Part shown: positions 17,783 to 27,318 of the stretch, in pieces | Position numbering within the stretch: the stretch's first letter is position 1 | Layout of the letters: each line of letters starts with the position of its first letter | Assembly (NCBI RefSeq): GCF_001593005.1 | Contig: NZ_LQZQ01000002.1 | Coordinates: forward strand, 1 to 64,000 | Direction of reading: 5' to 3' | DNA from: Roseivirga ehrenbergii | GTDB taxonomy: Bacteria > Bacteroidota > Bacteroidia > Cytophagales > Cyclobacteriaceae | Length of the DNA stretch: 64,000 nucleotides | The notes under the pieces: model-generated | What the model was told of the DNA's origin: nothing | What the model saw: only the letters and a program-made list of their open reading frames with translations | Databases searched by the model: none | Position numbers and translations under genes: made by a program

Positions 17783-18970
17783 ATGAAAGCAAACCATTTT
17801 AAGTCCCTCGGAATAGCAATTTTTTCAACATTCGCTATAGTTTCCTGTTCTTCAAACAGTTCCACCGAGAGTGAAAACTCAAACCTTGAAGGGAATTATG
17901 AGCTGGTTAAAGTAGATTCTTTAATGGTACCAGTTTTAGAGCCACTTCAGATCACAGATTTCAATCCAAAAACGAATCGTTTCTTAGCCTATGGTACTCA
18001 AAGTAAGGCTTGTATGGAAATTGATGCAGAAGGGAATGTGTTAAGTTCAGTCGATCTGACTGGAGAGGGGCCGGGGCACTTTGGTCCTGGAATGAGTGGA
18101 TTGGGCTATTTGGGAGATAATATAGTTGTAGAGGGAGCTGGCGCTTACTATTTCTTCGATGCCGACTGGAATTATCTTGAAAAGTTCACTCCTGGCTCTG
18201 GCTATATACCATTATCATATATTAGCGGGAAGCCCGATGCGGTAGAAATAAATGGAGTAAACACTGTAATCAAGGCGAAAAGTCAGAATTATAACGGCAA
18301 TGTCGAATTAAAGGAAGGCCATTTTAATACTGCTATGATGTTGGAGGCATTTAATTCAAAAAGCCAAGAGCCAACAGAATTGCTACCTTATCCAGAAAAT
18401 TCAATTTACAGGACTAGTGAGCTTTATTTTGACGGACATGAGCCTAAAATTAGCTATAATAAGCAGAAGGAAGAACTGATTTTAATGTTGCCTTTGGAGC
18501 CGAAAATGTACAAATATGAACTCAAGAATAACCGGTTCGAATTTGTGAGTACATCTAATTTGGATTTGAAAAATTTCAGAACACCACAAGGTATACCTTA
18601 TGAAGATCAGCATAAGAACCCACTCAAAAATTTCGGCAGGTCTAACGAGTTAAATTATGTTTATAGAGTACTGAACAGTAGTATTTTAGATGTGAATAGC
18701 TATGGTGAAATTACTATGATTAGGTATAAAACAGGGGCTAAAGAGCCAACCAACATTATCCGCTTTGAGGAAGCACTCAAATACGCCAAGTCTGAAAGTG
18801 AAACTCTATATTCTTTTTTTGTTAAGGATAAAATGGTGCTAGAAACTGATATTGACCTTGGCAGATATGTAAGATTAAGTGAAACTCAATTTTTAGTCCC
18901 TTATGTAAACGAGGAAGAGGAACTCGATTATAATAAGTTCTATATTTATGAGCTTAAGAAAGTAAAATGA
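17783..18970 (+). CDS. Lipoprotein with predicted beta-propeller (DUF4221-like)
   Basis: A 395-residue lipoprotein with signal peptide and lipobox (FAIVSC). Repeated short strands, for example DFNPKTNRFLAYG, CMEIDAEGNVLSSVDL and GLGYLGDNIVVEG, suggest a propeller fold of the kind found in Bacteroidota 6-bladed and DUF4221 lipoproteins. It likely sits on the outer membrane or periplasmic face. The stop codon overlaps the start of the YccF gene by four bases (ATGA), so the two are translationally coupled. The function is unknown. Confidence 0.72.
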   Translation: MKANHFKSLGIAIFSTFAIVSCSSNSSTESENSNLEGNYELVKVDSLMVPVLEPLQITDFNPKTNRFLAYGTQSKACMEIDAEGNVLSSVDLTGEGPGHFGPGMSGLGYLGDNIVVEGAGAYYFFDADWNYLEKFTPGSGYIPLSYISGKPDAVEINGVNTVIKAKSQNYNGNVELKEGHFNTAMMLEAFNSKSQEPTELLPYPENSIYRTSELYFDGHEPKISYNKQKEELILMLPLEPKMYKYELKNNRFEFVSTSNLDLKNFRTPQGIPYEDQHKNPLKNFGRSNELNYVYRVLNSSILDVNSYGEITMIRYKTGAKEPTNIIRFEEALKYAKSESETLYSFFVKDKMVLETDIDLGRYVRLSETQFLVPYVNEEEELDYNKFYIYELKKVK

Positions 18971-19332
18971 GTTTAATCGGAAACATAATCTGGATTGTAT
19001 TTGGGGGTTGGATGATCGCCTTGGAATACATTATTGGTGGCATTGCCTTATGTCTTACCATTGTAGGAATTCCGTTTGGAATTCAGTGCTTTAAACTGGC
19101 CATTGTAGGCTTTGCACCTTTTGGGCAGCAAGTTCAACCGGGCAGAACGCTTACCGGCTGCCTTTCGCTTCCGCTAAATATTATCTGGTTTATTTTTGGT
19201 GGCTTCTGGGTCTTTCTTACCCATCTTTTTTGGGGCGTTATCTTCTGCATTACTATCATAGGTATTCCTTTCGGAATGCAACACTTCAAACTCGCAGGCT
19301 TGGCCTTTGCTCCGTTTGGGAGGGGGATTTGA
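18967..19332 (+). CDS. YccF family membrane protein
   Basis: A 121-residue inner-membrane protein made of two similar halves, each with a tryptophan-rich helix and a conserved turn: LTIVGIPFGIQCFKLAIVGFAPFG and ITIIGIPFGMQHFKLAGLAFAPFG. This internal duplication is the signature of the YccF domain family. Its molecular role is unknown. It overlaps the preceding lipoprotein gene by four bases. Confidence 0.92.
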   Translation: MSLIGNIIWIVFGGWMIALEYIIGGIALCLTIVGIPFGIQCFKLAIVGFAPFGQQVQPGRTLTGCLSLPLNIIWFIFGGFWVFLTHLFWGVIFCITIIGIPFGMQHFKLAGLAFAPFGRGI

Positions 19333-19435
19333 TGTCGAGAATAATAGGCCTACTTTTTTATTATTGAGATATAATTTCGGACTTTGTAAAATGGAATTTA
19401 CACCCTAAGTACAATCATTATAATACAACAATTGA

Positions 19436-22400
19436 ATGTCGACCAAGTTTTTTAACAACACACAATCTAATACCCTTTTTCAAAAGTTCTCCGGCATTCT
19501 GGAACACATGAAAAGCGTATATGCATTTCATGCTGTCGTGGGTTATTTTAGATCATCTGGTTACTTCGCGCTGCAACCTTACCTCAAGAATATAAAGGAA
19601 ATCAAAATACTTGTTGGTATTAATGTCGATCAAATGTTTGCGGATTCGCAGAGAAAGGGATTGCTTTATTTTGGCAGTGAAGAAAAGGCCAAGTCAGAAT
19701 TTCTGAAATGGTTTATTCAAGACTTAAAAGAAGCGAAATATTCTCAAGAGGTTGAAAATGGTATTTTGGATTTTGTTAATGATTTGATTGAAGGGAGAAT
19801 AGAGGTAAGAGCACACACGTCAAAAGCAATTCATGCTAAATTCTATCTGTTTCTCCCAGAGCTTCACAATGAACACTCTGATGGTTGGGTTGTTATGGGG
19901 TCTTCTAACCTGACCATGGCAGGTTTGGGTATAAAGCAATCACCAAATTATGAGCTAAATATTGCTCTGAAAGATTATGATGATGTCAGCTACACAAAAG
20001 AGGAGTTTCGAAGGCTTTGGGAAGAGTCTACATCAATTCTTCCAGCCGATATTCAGAGTTTCAAAAAGAAAACTCACATAGGTCAAGAGTTCACCCCGTT
20101 TGAATTATACATTAAGCTCTTGATCGAATATTTTGGAAATAATATTGATTACGATCCAGATACAGTTGGGGACTTACCTAAAAGCTACAAAAAGTTAAGC
20201 TATCAGGTTGATGCAGTAAATCAAGGTTTTCAAATGCTTATGGAACATAATGGCTTTTTTTTGGCCGATGTTGTGGGCTTAGGAAAAACAGTTGTTGCAG
20301 CTATGATTGCTAAGAGGTTTCTTATTGCAAATGGTTCTCTGAACACAAAAATTCTAGTTGTTTATCCTCCTGCATTAGAGAAAAACTGGAAGAATACTTT
20401 CCGTCTATTCGGCATTGATAGACACGCTAAATTTGTCACTAATGGAAGGTTAGAAAAGCTTGTAGAGGGAAGTGACCTGAACTATTGGGCTAAAGAGGAT
20501 TATGACTTGGTTTTAGTAGATGAAGCGCATCGATATAGAAACCATACCTCTCAAATGTTTGGGCAATTACAAAGAATTTGTAAAGCCCCTAGAAATGGAG
20601 AAGGGCTTATTGAGGGTAAGAATAAGAAAGTAATTTTAATTTCTGCTACCCCACTAAATAACCGACCGCAAGACCTTTATCATCAACTACTACTATTTCA
20701 AAATGCACGGAAAAGCACTCTTCATGTAACTAACTTACAGGCATTCTTTGGCCCAATTACTAGAGAATACCGAGAGCTAATCGCATCCAAGAAACCGAAT
20801 CTTGATAAGATTAGAGCGCTATATGCCAATATTCGGGAAAAGATTATTGAACAAGTTACAGTAAGGAGAACTCGAAAAGACCTTAAAAACTATCCAAAGT
20901 ATGAAAATGACCTATCCGATCAAGGAATTCGTTTTCCTGAACTTTCCTTACCCCGAGCAATTGTATATGATCTAAATCCGAGGCTTAGTAAGCTTTTTTA
21001 TAAAACTATTTTTTACCTGACCGATGAGGATAAAATTAACTATAACCGATATCAGGCTATCCGTTATTTAAAACCAGAAATTCAGGAAGAATTCTATGAT
21101 CAGGCAGAATTGGTTTCTAAATCATTAGCCAGTATTATGAAAACCTTGATGATAAAAAGGCTTGAGAGTAGTTTTCATGCTTTTAAAATTACATTGAACA
21201 ATTTGCTGGTGTCTACAGAGCGTATGATCGAAATGTTCAATAATGACAGGGTACTTATCGCTCCTGACCTTAACATTAACGCGCTTATCGAGAAAGGTCA
21301 TACCATGGAGGAAATTGAAGGTCTGATTGATGAGTTAGGGATTGAAAAGCCGAAGAATCGCAGGTTTTATAAAGAAGATTTTCAAGAGGAGTTCTTGACA
21401 GGGTTGGAAAAAGATCGCGGCTTATTGAAGCAACTTGTTAAAACCTGGGAAGGAGTAAAAGAAGACCCTAAACTTGATGAGTTCTTTTTTAAGTTAGAAG
21501 ATCAGCTTTTAGACAAGGCAATTAATCCAACGGGGCAATTGATCATTTTTACTGAAAGTAATGATACCGCTGAATATTTGGCCGAGAACATACTCGAAAG
21601 ACTTGGTAAAACAGTATTGAAGATTTCTTCGGCCAATCGAAAGAAAATATTTGAAACCATTTTACAGAACTTTGACGCGAACTATGTTGGCGAGCAGAAA
21701 AGTGACTATGATATCTTAATCACAACGGACGTATTGGCCGAAGGAGTAAACTTGCACCGCGCCAATGTTTTAGTCAATTATGACACGCCATGGAATGCAA
21801 CTCGCTTAATGCAAAGATTGGGACGTGTCAATAGAATTGGTAGTGTGGCTGGGGTCATTTATAATTATAACTTTTACCCGTCACAGCAAGGCGATGAAGA
21901 AATTAAACTTTATAAAAAGGCATTAACAAAGTTACAAGGTTTCCATACGGCCTTTGGTGAAGATGCCCAAATCTTTACCCATGAAGAGATGGTAGAGCAG
22001 TTTGAGCTTTTCAAAGAAGGTATGGTCGATCAAGAAGATAAGCGATTACTCTATTTGCAGTTTATTCGCCAATTCAAAGACGATTACCCAACCGAATTTA
22101 AACGCATTAAAAACTTCCCGCTCAAAGCCCGAACGATTAGAAATAATAAAAATGCCAATACAGATACTTCTTTAGACGCCACCTACATCTTTTTGAAGTC
22201 CGCTTATAGAACAGAGTTTTACCATGTAAGTCATGATAAAAAAGTGAAGCCTTTGACTTTTCTAGAAGTAGCCGAAGCTTTTGAAGCGAAATTGAATGAA
22301 CAGGGAATAAGAGAGATTCCCAAACACCACTATACACATGTGCAAGCGGCACTTAATGAATTCGATAAAGATTTTTTAGGAGGTACCACTGAAATCGTAA

Positions 22401-22735
22401 CCACTCAGGACAAGGCTGATGCCATTTCAGCTCAGGCCAAGAAGTTTCTCAGAGATGATATTAAAGGAATTAGTCAACGCAAGGAGGTGAAAAAAGCTGC
22501 CGATGCCTTAATATTATTAGTAGATGAAGGTACTTATACGCCTTTACCGAATGAGCTACGAAAGTTAAAAAATCAGCTTCAGAAAAAGGCAATTACCTAT
22601 GCTCAAGCAGACAATTTAGTAATTGGACTTGCTAAAAAATATGATGCCTTTGTGGAAGGAGATGACGATTTATTAGATGAAATCGATCTGAATGTTTCCC
22701 CCGAAATTGTAATCACTGAAACCTTTGTTTCATGA
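19436..22735 (+). CDS. PLD-domain SNF2-family helicase of a candidate defence operon
   Basis: A 1099-residue protein, first of a five-gene operon. The N-terminal 200 residues form a phospholipase D-like domain with a single HxK site (IHAKFYLF) and a downstream GSSNLT. An SF2 helicase core follows: Walker A in DVVGLGKTVVA (about residue 280), DEAH box in LVLVDEAHRY (about 360), SATPLNN, and the C-terminal lobe with TTDVLAEGVNLHRA and RLMQRLGRVNR (about 790). A 250-residue C-terminal region is unassigned. This resembles the nuclease/translocase parts of restriction systems. Its stop overlaps the next start by four bases (ATGA). Confidence 0.9.
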   Translation: MSTKFFNNTQSNTLFQKFSGILEHMKSVYAFHAVVGYFRSSGYFALQPYLKNIKEIKILVGINVDQMFADSQRKGLLYFGSEEKAKSEFLKWFIQDLKEAKYSQEVENGILDFVNDLIEGRIEVRAHTSKAIHAKFYLFLPELHNEHSDGWVVMGSSNLTMAGLGIKQSPNYELNIALKDYDDVSYTKEEFRRLWEESTSILPADIQSFKKKTHIGQEFTPFELYIKLLIEYFGNNIDYDPDTVGDLPKSYKKLSYQVDAVNQGFQMLMEHNGFFLADVVGLGKTVVAAMIAKRFLIANGSLNTKILVVYPPALEKNWKNTFRLFGIDRHAKFVTNGRLEKLVEGSDLNYWAKEDYDLVLVDEAHRYRNHTSQMFGQLQRICKAPRNGEGLIEGKNKKVILISATPLNNRPQDLYHQLLLFQNARKSTLHVTNLQAFFGPITREYRELIASKKPNLDKIRALYANIREKIIEQVTVRRTRKDLKNYPKYENDLSDQGIRFPELSLPRAIVYDLNPRLSKLFYKTIFYLTDEDKINYNRYQAIRYLKPEIQEEFYDQAELVSKSLASIMKTLMIKRLESSFHAFKITLNNLLVSTERMIEMFNNDRVLIAPDLNINALIEKGHTMEEIEGLIDELGIEKPKNRRFYKEDFQEEFLTGLEKDRGLLKQLVKTWEGVKEDPKLDEFFFKLEDQLLDKAINPTGQLIIFTESNDTAEYLAENILERLGKTVLKISSANRKKIFETILQNFDANYVGEQKSDYDILITTDVLAEGVNLHRANVLVNYDTPWNATRLMQRLGRVNRIGSVAGVIYNYNFYPSQQGDEEIKLYKKALTKLQGFHTAFGEDAQIFTHEEMVEQFELFKEGMVDQEDKRLLYLQFIRQFKDDYPTEFKRIKNFPLKARTIRNNKNANTDTSLDATYIFLKSAYRTEFYHVSHDKKVKPLTFLEVAEAFEAKLNEQGIREIPKHHYTHVQAALNEFDKDFLGGTTEIVTTQDKADAISAQAKKFLRDDIKGISQRKEVKKAADALILLVDEGTYTPLPNELRKLKNQLQKKAITYAQADNLVIGLAKKYDAFVEGDDDLLDEIDLNVSPEIVITETFVS

Positions 22736-23835
22736 AGTTCGAGGAAGTCATAGGTCATATAGAACTTTTGGACTCAGGTCTAAAGAATGAAGCCAATAAG
22801 GCAGTAAACCGACTGTTGACTTTACGCAATTGGTTAATCGGCTTTTATATTGTTGAGTATGAGCAAAAGGGGGAAGATAGAGCGGCCTATGGTAAAAAGG
22901 TATTAGAAAATATCTCCAAAAAAATTGACAAGCCGGGTTTCTCTGTAAGAAACTTAAAGTTGTTCCGGCAGTTCTATGAAAGCTATCCTTCAATTGGGCA
23001 GTCGGTGTCTGCCCAATTGCAGCAAACCGAATTCTCAATTGGGCAGGTGGTGCCTGCCCAATTTGATAAGCTCCTTTCGGAGCAATCGAAAGCCCCCATT
23101 TATGCAGAAGTAGAAGAAAAAACCGTCAATCAGCTTTCCTTTTCTCACATAACGCTATTGCTCAGAATCAATGACCCTATCAAGCGCGCTTTTTACGCTG
23201 TAGAAGCCATCAGGGGCATTTGGTCTACCCATGAACTGAAAAGACAAATAGCAGCATTGCTATACGAGCGTAGTGGCATGTCTCAGTCACCTGAAAAACT
23301 GCTTGAAACCGTTCACCGAAACACATTGCCTTCGGTAGATGACAGACCCGTAATCAAAGATTTATATGCCCTTGAGTTTCTTGGCCTTCCTCAGCAAGCG
23401 GCAGTCGAAGAAAGTGATTTGGAAACCGCGCTTATTGACCACTTACAAGAATTTATTCGCGAACTAGGCCATGGTTTTTGCTTTGAAGCAAGGCAAAAAA
23501 GAATCCTTATTGGAGATGAATACTTTTTTATTGACTTGGTATTCTATCATCGGATTTTAAAATGCCATATCTTAATCGAATTAAAGGTGGAAGAATTTAG
23601 CCATGCCAATGCTGGCCAATTGAATACCTACCTCAATTATTATAAAAAGGAGGTACAAGAAGCAACTGACAACCCTCCGGTAGGTATATTGTTGGTTACG
23701 GACAAAAATGAGGCCCTCGTAGAGTATGCCACAGCGGGTATGGACGATCAGCTATTTGTACGCAAGTATATGCTGCAACTGCCCACTACCAAGAAACTGG
23801 AAGACTTTGTACGACAAGAATTAAAGAACATTTAA
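22732..23835 (+). CDS. DUF1016 (YhcG-type) PD-(D/E)XK nuclease
   Basis: A 367-residue protein. The N-terminal DUF1016 winged-helix region (about 1-90, and LSFSHITLLLRI at 137) is followed by a C-terminal nuclease of the PDDEXK superfamily, with D268 in FIDLVFYH and E283-x-K285 in LIELKVEEF as the likely metal site. Such proteins are linked to recombination and often sit beside type I restriction genes. Between the two parts, at residues 87-112, the gene has a duplicated segment SIGQSVSAQL / SIGQVVPAQF encoded by two DNA hairpins. It starts inside the helicase stop codon and ends three bases before the methylase. Confidence 0.92.
   Translation: MKFEEVIGHIELLDSGLKNEANKAVNRLLTLRNWLIGFYIVEYEQKGEDRAAYGKKVLENISKKIDKPGFSVRNLKLFRQFYESYPSIGQSVSAQLQQTEFSIGQVVPAQFDKLLSEQSKAPIYAEVEEKTVNQLSFSHITLLLRINDPIKRAFYAVEAIRGIWSTHELKRQIAALLYERSGMSQSPEKLLETVHRNTLPSVDDRPVIKDLYALEFLGLPQQAAVEESDLETALIDHLQEFIRELGHGFCFEARQKRILIGDEYFFIDLVFYHRILKCHILIELKVEEFSHANAGQLNTYLNYYKKEVQEATDNPPVGILLVTDKNEALVEYATAGMDDQLFVRKYMLQLPTTKKLEDFVRQELKNI
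22991..23063. repeat. Two tandem DNA hairpins inside the DUF1016 gene
   Basis: CAATTGGGCAG (22991-23001) is a perfect inverted copy of CTGCCCAATTG (23009-23019) around a 7-base loop. Forty-five bases later AATTGGGCAGG (23037-23047) pairs with CCTGCCCAATT (23053-23063) around a 5-base loop. The two units are in frame (15 codons apart) and encode similar peptides. The stems are GC-rich against an AT-rich background. Confidence 0.85.
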
Positions 23836-23838
23836 TAA

Positions 23839-26800
23839 ATGGACAAAAATGAACTACAACTAATCTTCTCCAGTGCCTATGACGAAAGTCAGTGGCTGCG
23901 CGTACTCCGAGAAGTATTTGGAGCCAACCGATTGTTCAATAGTCCCCGACCCATTTCATTGCCCAGCAACGACAGGGCCGAAGCAGCCTATGAACTGGGG
24001 AGTTTTACTACAGCCGAAGGCAGAATAGTAGGTATCTACAAAGTAATAATCAAACCCACAGTTTGGTTGGAAAGAAATAAAGTAGGCTTGCGCGAACTGC
24101 TCCGCAAGGTTTACCAATACGATGTAGACGCAGCCTTAATTGTTTTTGAACAAGGCATAAATTGGCGACTCTCTTTTGTATCAGAAATTAAGGTGCTCAA
24201 CGATGAAGGAGAGGTGGTAAAACAAGCCACTGAACCCAAGCGCTACACCTACCTGTTAGGTGAAGGAGAAAAAACGCTCACACCTTCGATGCGCCTAAGT
24301 AAGTTGGCGGGGAAAGCCTTGGCTTTAAAAGACCTACTAGATGCATTCAGCGTAGAAGCTCTCAATCAGGAGTTTTACCACATCGTTGCCGACAAATTCT
24401 ATCAACTCATTGGTGGTAGCTATGGCAAAGGTAGAAATGCGCATGATTACCAAGCTTTACTCAAAATACCAGGAGTTGGTAAAGACAGCCGAAGAACCTT
24501 TCAGGAGTTTGGAGTGAGGCTAATTGGTAGAGCAGTTTTTTGTTGGTTTTTAAAAGAGAAGAAATCAGATACCCAGCAAGCGCTTTTGCCAGAAAATTTA
24601 CTTTCCTCACAAGCGGTAAAGCAAAACCCTGGTTACTATCATGGCATTCTAGAACCCCTTTTCTTCCAAACTCTCAATACCAAAATGGAAGAGCGCATTG
24701 AAGGATTGCCCGAGGGCACAGCGCAAGTTCCTTTTCTCAACGGTGGGCTGTTTGAACCTGATAAAGATGACTTTTATAAAGTAGATGCTGGAACAGGCCT
24801 TTCCACCAATATTAATACCCTCATCATTCCCGATGAGTGGTTTCTGGCTTTCTTTGAAGAGCTGGAGAAATACAACTTTACCATTGATGAAAACTCGGTG
24901 GCCGATGTGGAAGTAAGCGTTGACCCCGAAATGCTAGGCCGTATCTTCGAGAACTTGCTAGCTGAAATAGACCCCGACAGCGGTGAGACCGCCCGAAAAG
25001 CCACGGGTAGCTTTTATACTCCCCGTGAAATTGTGGACTATATGGCCACCGAAAGCCTGGTGCAATACCTGCATACCAAAACCTCACTAGAACCCGACCT
25101 ACTCCGCCCTATTTTTAATATGGCAGAAGGAGAGCAAAAAGGGTTGAGCGAGACCGATCGTAGCGAAGTACTTAAAGCCTTGGATAAAGTAAAAATATTA
25201 GACCCTGCTTGTGGTTCGGGAGCCTTCCCCATGGGGGTATTACAGAAAATAGTAACGGGCTTGCAAAAGCTAGATACTGAAGCAACTTGGTGGACCCAGC
25301 AGCGGATCAATGAAAATAATGATGCTACAGCCCGCAAGGCCGTAAAAGAGAAGCTGAAAGGTAACCCAGAATACTCTCGCAAAATTGGCATTATCCAAAA
25401 CTCACTCTATGGGGTAGATATTCAGCCGATTGCTGCTGAAATCTCCAAACTGCGTTGCTTCCTTACCCTGATTGTAGATGAAAATATCGATGATCAAAAA
25501 CCCAACCGGGGCATAGAACCACTGCCGAACTTGGAGTTTAAGTTTGTAACAGCGGATACTTTAATTAAACTGCCCAAAGAAACTGACTTTGGTGGCCTCT
25601 TTAATGTCAATGACGATCTAGACAACCTGAAGCGATTGCGCATAGACTATTTGCAAAGCTATGGCATTGAAAAGGAACAAATTAAGCAGCGTTTTGAAGA
25701 GATAAGAAAACGCATAGAAAAAGAGCAGCTAAAGCTGGGTAAAAATGTAGATACCAATAGCCGTGCTTTTAAAATCAGCACCTGGAAGCCCTTTAGCCAT
25801 GAAAAGGCCAATTGGTTTGACCCTGAATGGATGTATGGGGTAAAAGCCTTTGATATTGTAATTGGCAACCCGCCTTATGTGCAATTGCAGAAAGATGGCG
25901 GGGCACTTGGTAAAAAATACCAAAATGAAGGTTTTGTTACTTTTGCCCGATCAGGTGATGTATACAGCCTCTTTTATGAGCGTGGACAACAGTTGCTGCG
26001 CAAAAAAGGCATACTGGCCTATATTACTTCCAATAAATGGATGAAAACAGACTATGGGATAAAGACCCGTGAGTTTTTTACTAAAAACACCAAAATTTTG
26101 GCACTGGTAGATTTTGGTATGGCCCAGATGTTTACCAGTGCTACTACCTATACCAATATTCTAATTTTCAAATCTGAGAAGACTGAGCAGGATATTCTGC
26201 CTATTTGCCGCATTCCTAACTCCTTTAAAAACACCTCTAATCTCTATCAATTCGTACTCCATAATCTAGCCTTTGTAGATCATCCAAACAAAGAATCTTG
26301 GATTGCCTATTTACCAGAAGAATACAAACTTGTTAAGCAAATTGAACTCAAAGGGAAGCCATTGACAAGCTGGAAGAATATAATGTTTCGAGGTGTTGTC
26401 ACAGGTTACAATGATGCCTTTATTATAAAGGCAAAGGAGCTTGAAACCCTTTTCAACTTGGATTCGAAGAATGAGGAGTTAATAAAACCAGTTTTACGAG
26501 GTGAGGATGTTAAGGCCTACTGTCCTGATTTTTCGGATTTATATTTGATAGCTACATTTCCTAGTCTGAACATAGAGATAGATAGTTATCCTGCCATTAG
26601 AGATTTTCTTGAGACAAGAAAGGAAAGGCTGGAGCCAAAGCCAAAAGGACACAAAGGTGCCTGGAAGGGCAGGAAGGCAGGCTCCTACAAGTGGTTTGAG
26701 ACACAGGATAGTATTTCTTATCATAGGGAATTTGAGAAGTCTAAGATCATATTTCCGAACATGACCAAGTATATGCCTTTCACTTATGATGAAGATGGTT

Positions 26801-27318
26801 ACTATACCAATCAGAAGTGTTTTATCATGACGGGTGAAAAACTGAAATATCTCACCGCAGTGTTTAATTCCAGGCTATGGAAATTTGCTTTTAGAAAACG
26901 CTTTCCTGAGTTGCTTGGAGATACCTATGAGTTGAGCAAAACCTATTTTGAAAAGATTCCAATCAAGCGAATTGAAGATACTTCGGTTTTTGATAAGCTA
27001 GTAGATTACATCATTTACATCAAAAAGCACGAAGCAGATTTCAATGAAGCACTTTCCATCGTTGATTTTTTCCAAAACCTACTGGAACTGCTAGTTTATG
27101 AACTCTACTTTGAGGCTTCGATGAAAACCCATGGCTGCGAAGTGGCCAAGCACCTCACCGAGCTACCTAATATTTCAGATGTCCCTGAAGATAAAGAAAA
27201 GTACAGGCTGATCTTTAAAACGCATAAAGACCTCACAAAACCAAGTCACCCCATCATGACGGTCTTTGTAAGCGCCACCAATATTCCCGAGATTAAATTG
27301 ATAGAAGAGAGCCTTTGA
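23839..27318 (+). CDS. Eco57I/PglX-like adenine-N6 DNA methyltransferase
   Basis: A 1159-residue type IIG-like protein. SAM motif I is ILDPACGSGAF (D455), and the catalytic motif IV is GNPPY (N677-P-P-Y680), both of the N6-adenine gamma type. The region beyond about 800 is probably a target-recognition domain ending with a TaqI-like specificity segment (NSRLWKFAFRKRFPELLGDTYELSK). An N-terminal domain (1-200) contains WRLSF and NKVGLREL blocks shared by large restriction-associated methylases; I cannot see an intact PD-ExK site there. It would mark self DNA for the operon. The stop overlaps the next start (TTGA). Confidence 0.92.
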   Translation: MDKNELQLIFSSAYDESQWLRVLREVFGANRLFNSPRPISLPSNDRAEAAYELGSFTTAEGRIVGIYKVIIKPTVWLERNKVGLRELLRKVYQYDVDAALIVFEQGINWRLSFVSEIKVLNDEGEVVKQATEPKRYTYLLGEGEKTLTPSMRLSKLAGKALALKDLLDAFSVEALNQEFYHIVADKFYQLIGGSYGKGRNAHDYQALLKIPGVGKDSRRTFQEFGVRLIGRAVFCWFLKEKKSDTQQALLPENLLSSQAVKQNPGYYHGILEPLFFQTLNTKMEERIEGLPEGTAQVPFLNGGLFEPDKDDFYKVDAGTGLSTNINTLIIPDEWFLAFFEELEKYNFTIDENSVADVEVSVDPEMLGRIFENLLAEIDPDSGETARKATGSFYTPREIVDYMATESLVQYLHTKTSLEPDLLRPIFNMAEGEQKGLSETDRSEVLKALDKVKILDPACGSGAFPMGVLQKIVTGLQKLDTEATWWTQQRINENNDATARKAVKEKLKGNPEYSRKIGIIQNSLYGVDIQPIAAEISKLRCFLTLIVDENIDDQKPNRGIEPLPNLEFKFVTADTLIKLPKETDFGGLFNVNDDLDNLKRLRIDYLQSYGIEKEQIKQRFEEIRKRIEKEQLKLGKNVDTNSRAFKISTWKPFSHEKANWFDPEWMYGVKAFDIVIGNPPYVQLQKDGGALGKKYQNEGFVTFARSGDVYSLFYERGQQLLRKKGILAYITSNKWMKTDYGIKTREFFTKNTKILALVDFGMAQMFTSATTYTNILIFKSEKTEQDILPICRIPNSFKNTSNLYQFVLHNLAFVDHPNKESWIAYLPEEYKLVKQIELKGKPLTSWKNIMFRGVVTGYNDAFIIKAKELETLFNLDSKNEELIKPVLRGEDVKAYCPDFSDLYLIATFPSLNIEIDSYPAIRDFLETRKERLEPKPKGHKGAWKGRKAGSYKWFETQDSISYHREFEKSKIIFPNMTKYMPFTYDEDGYYTNQKCFIMTGEKLKYLTAVFNSRLWKFAFRKRFPELLGDTYELSKTYFEKIPIKRIEDTSVFDKLVDYIIYIKKHEADFNEALSIVDFFQNLLELLVYELYFEASMKTHGCEVAKHLTELPNISDVPEDKEKYRLIFKTHKDLTKPSHPIMTVFVSATNIPEIKLIEESL

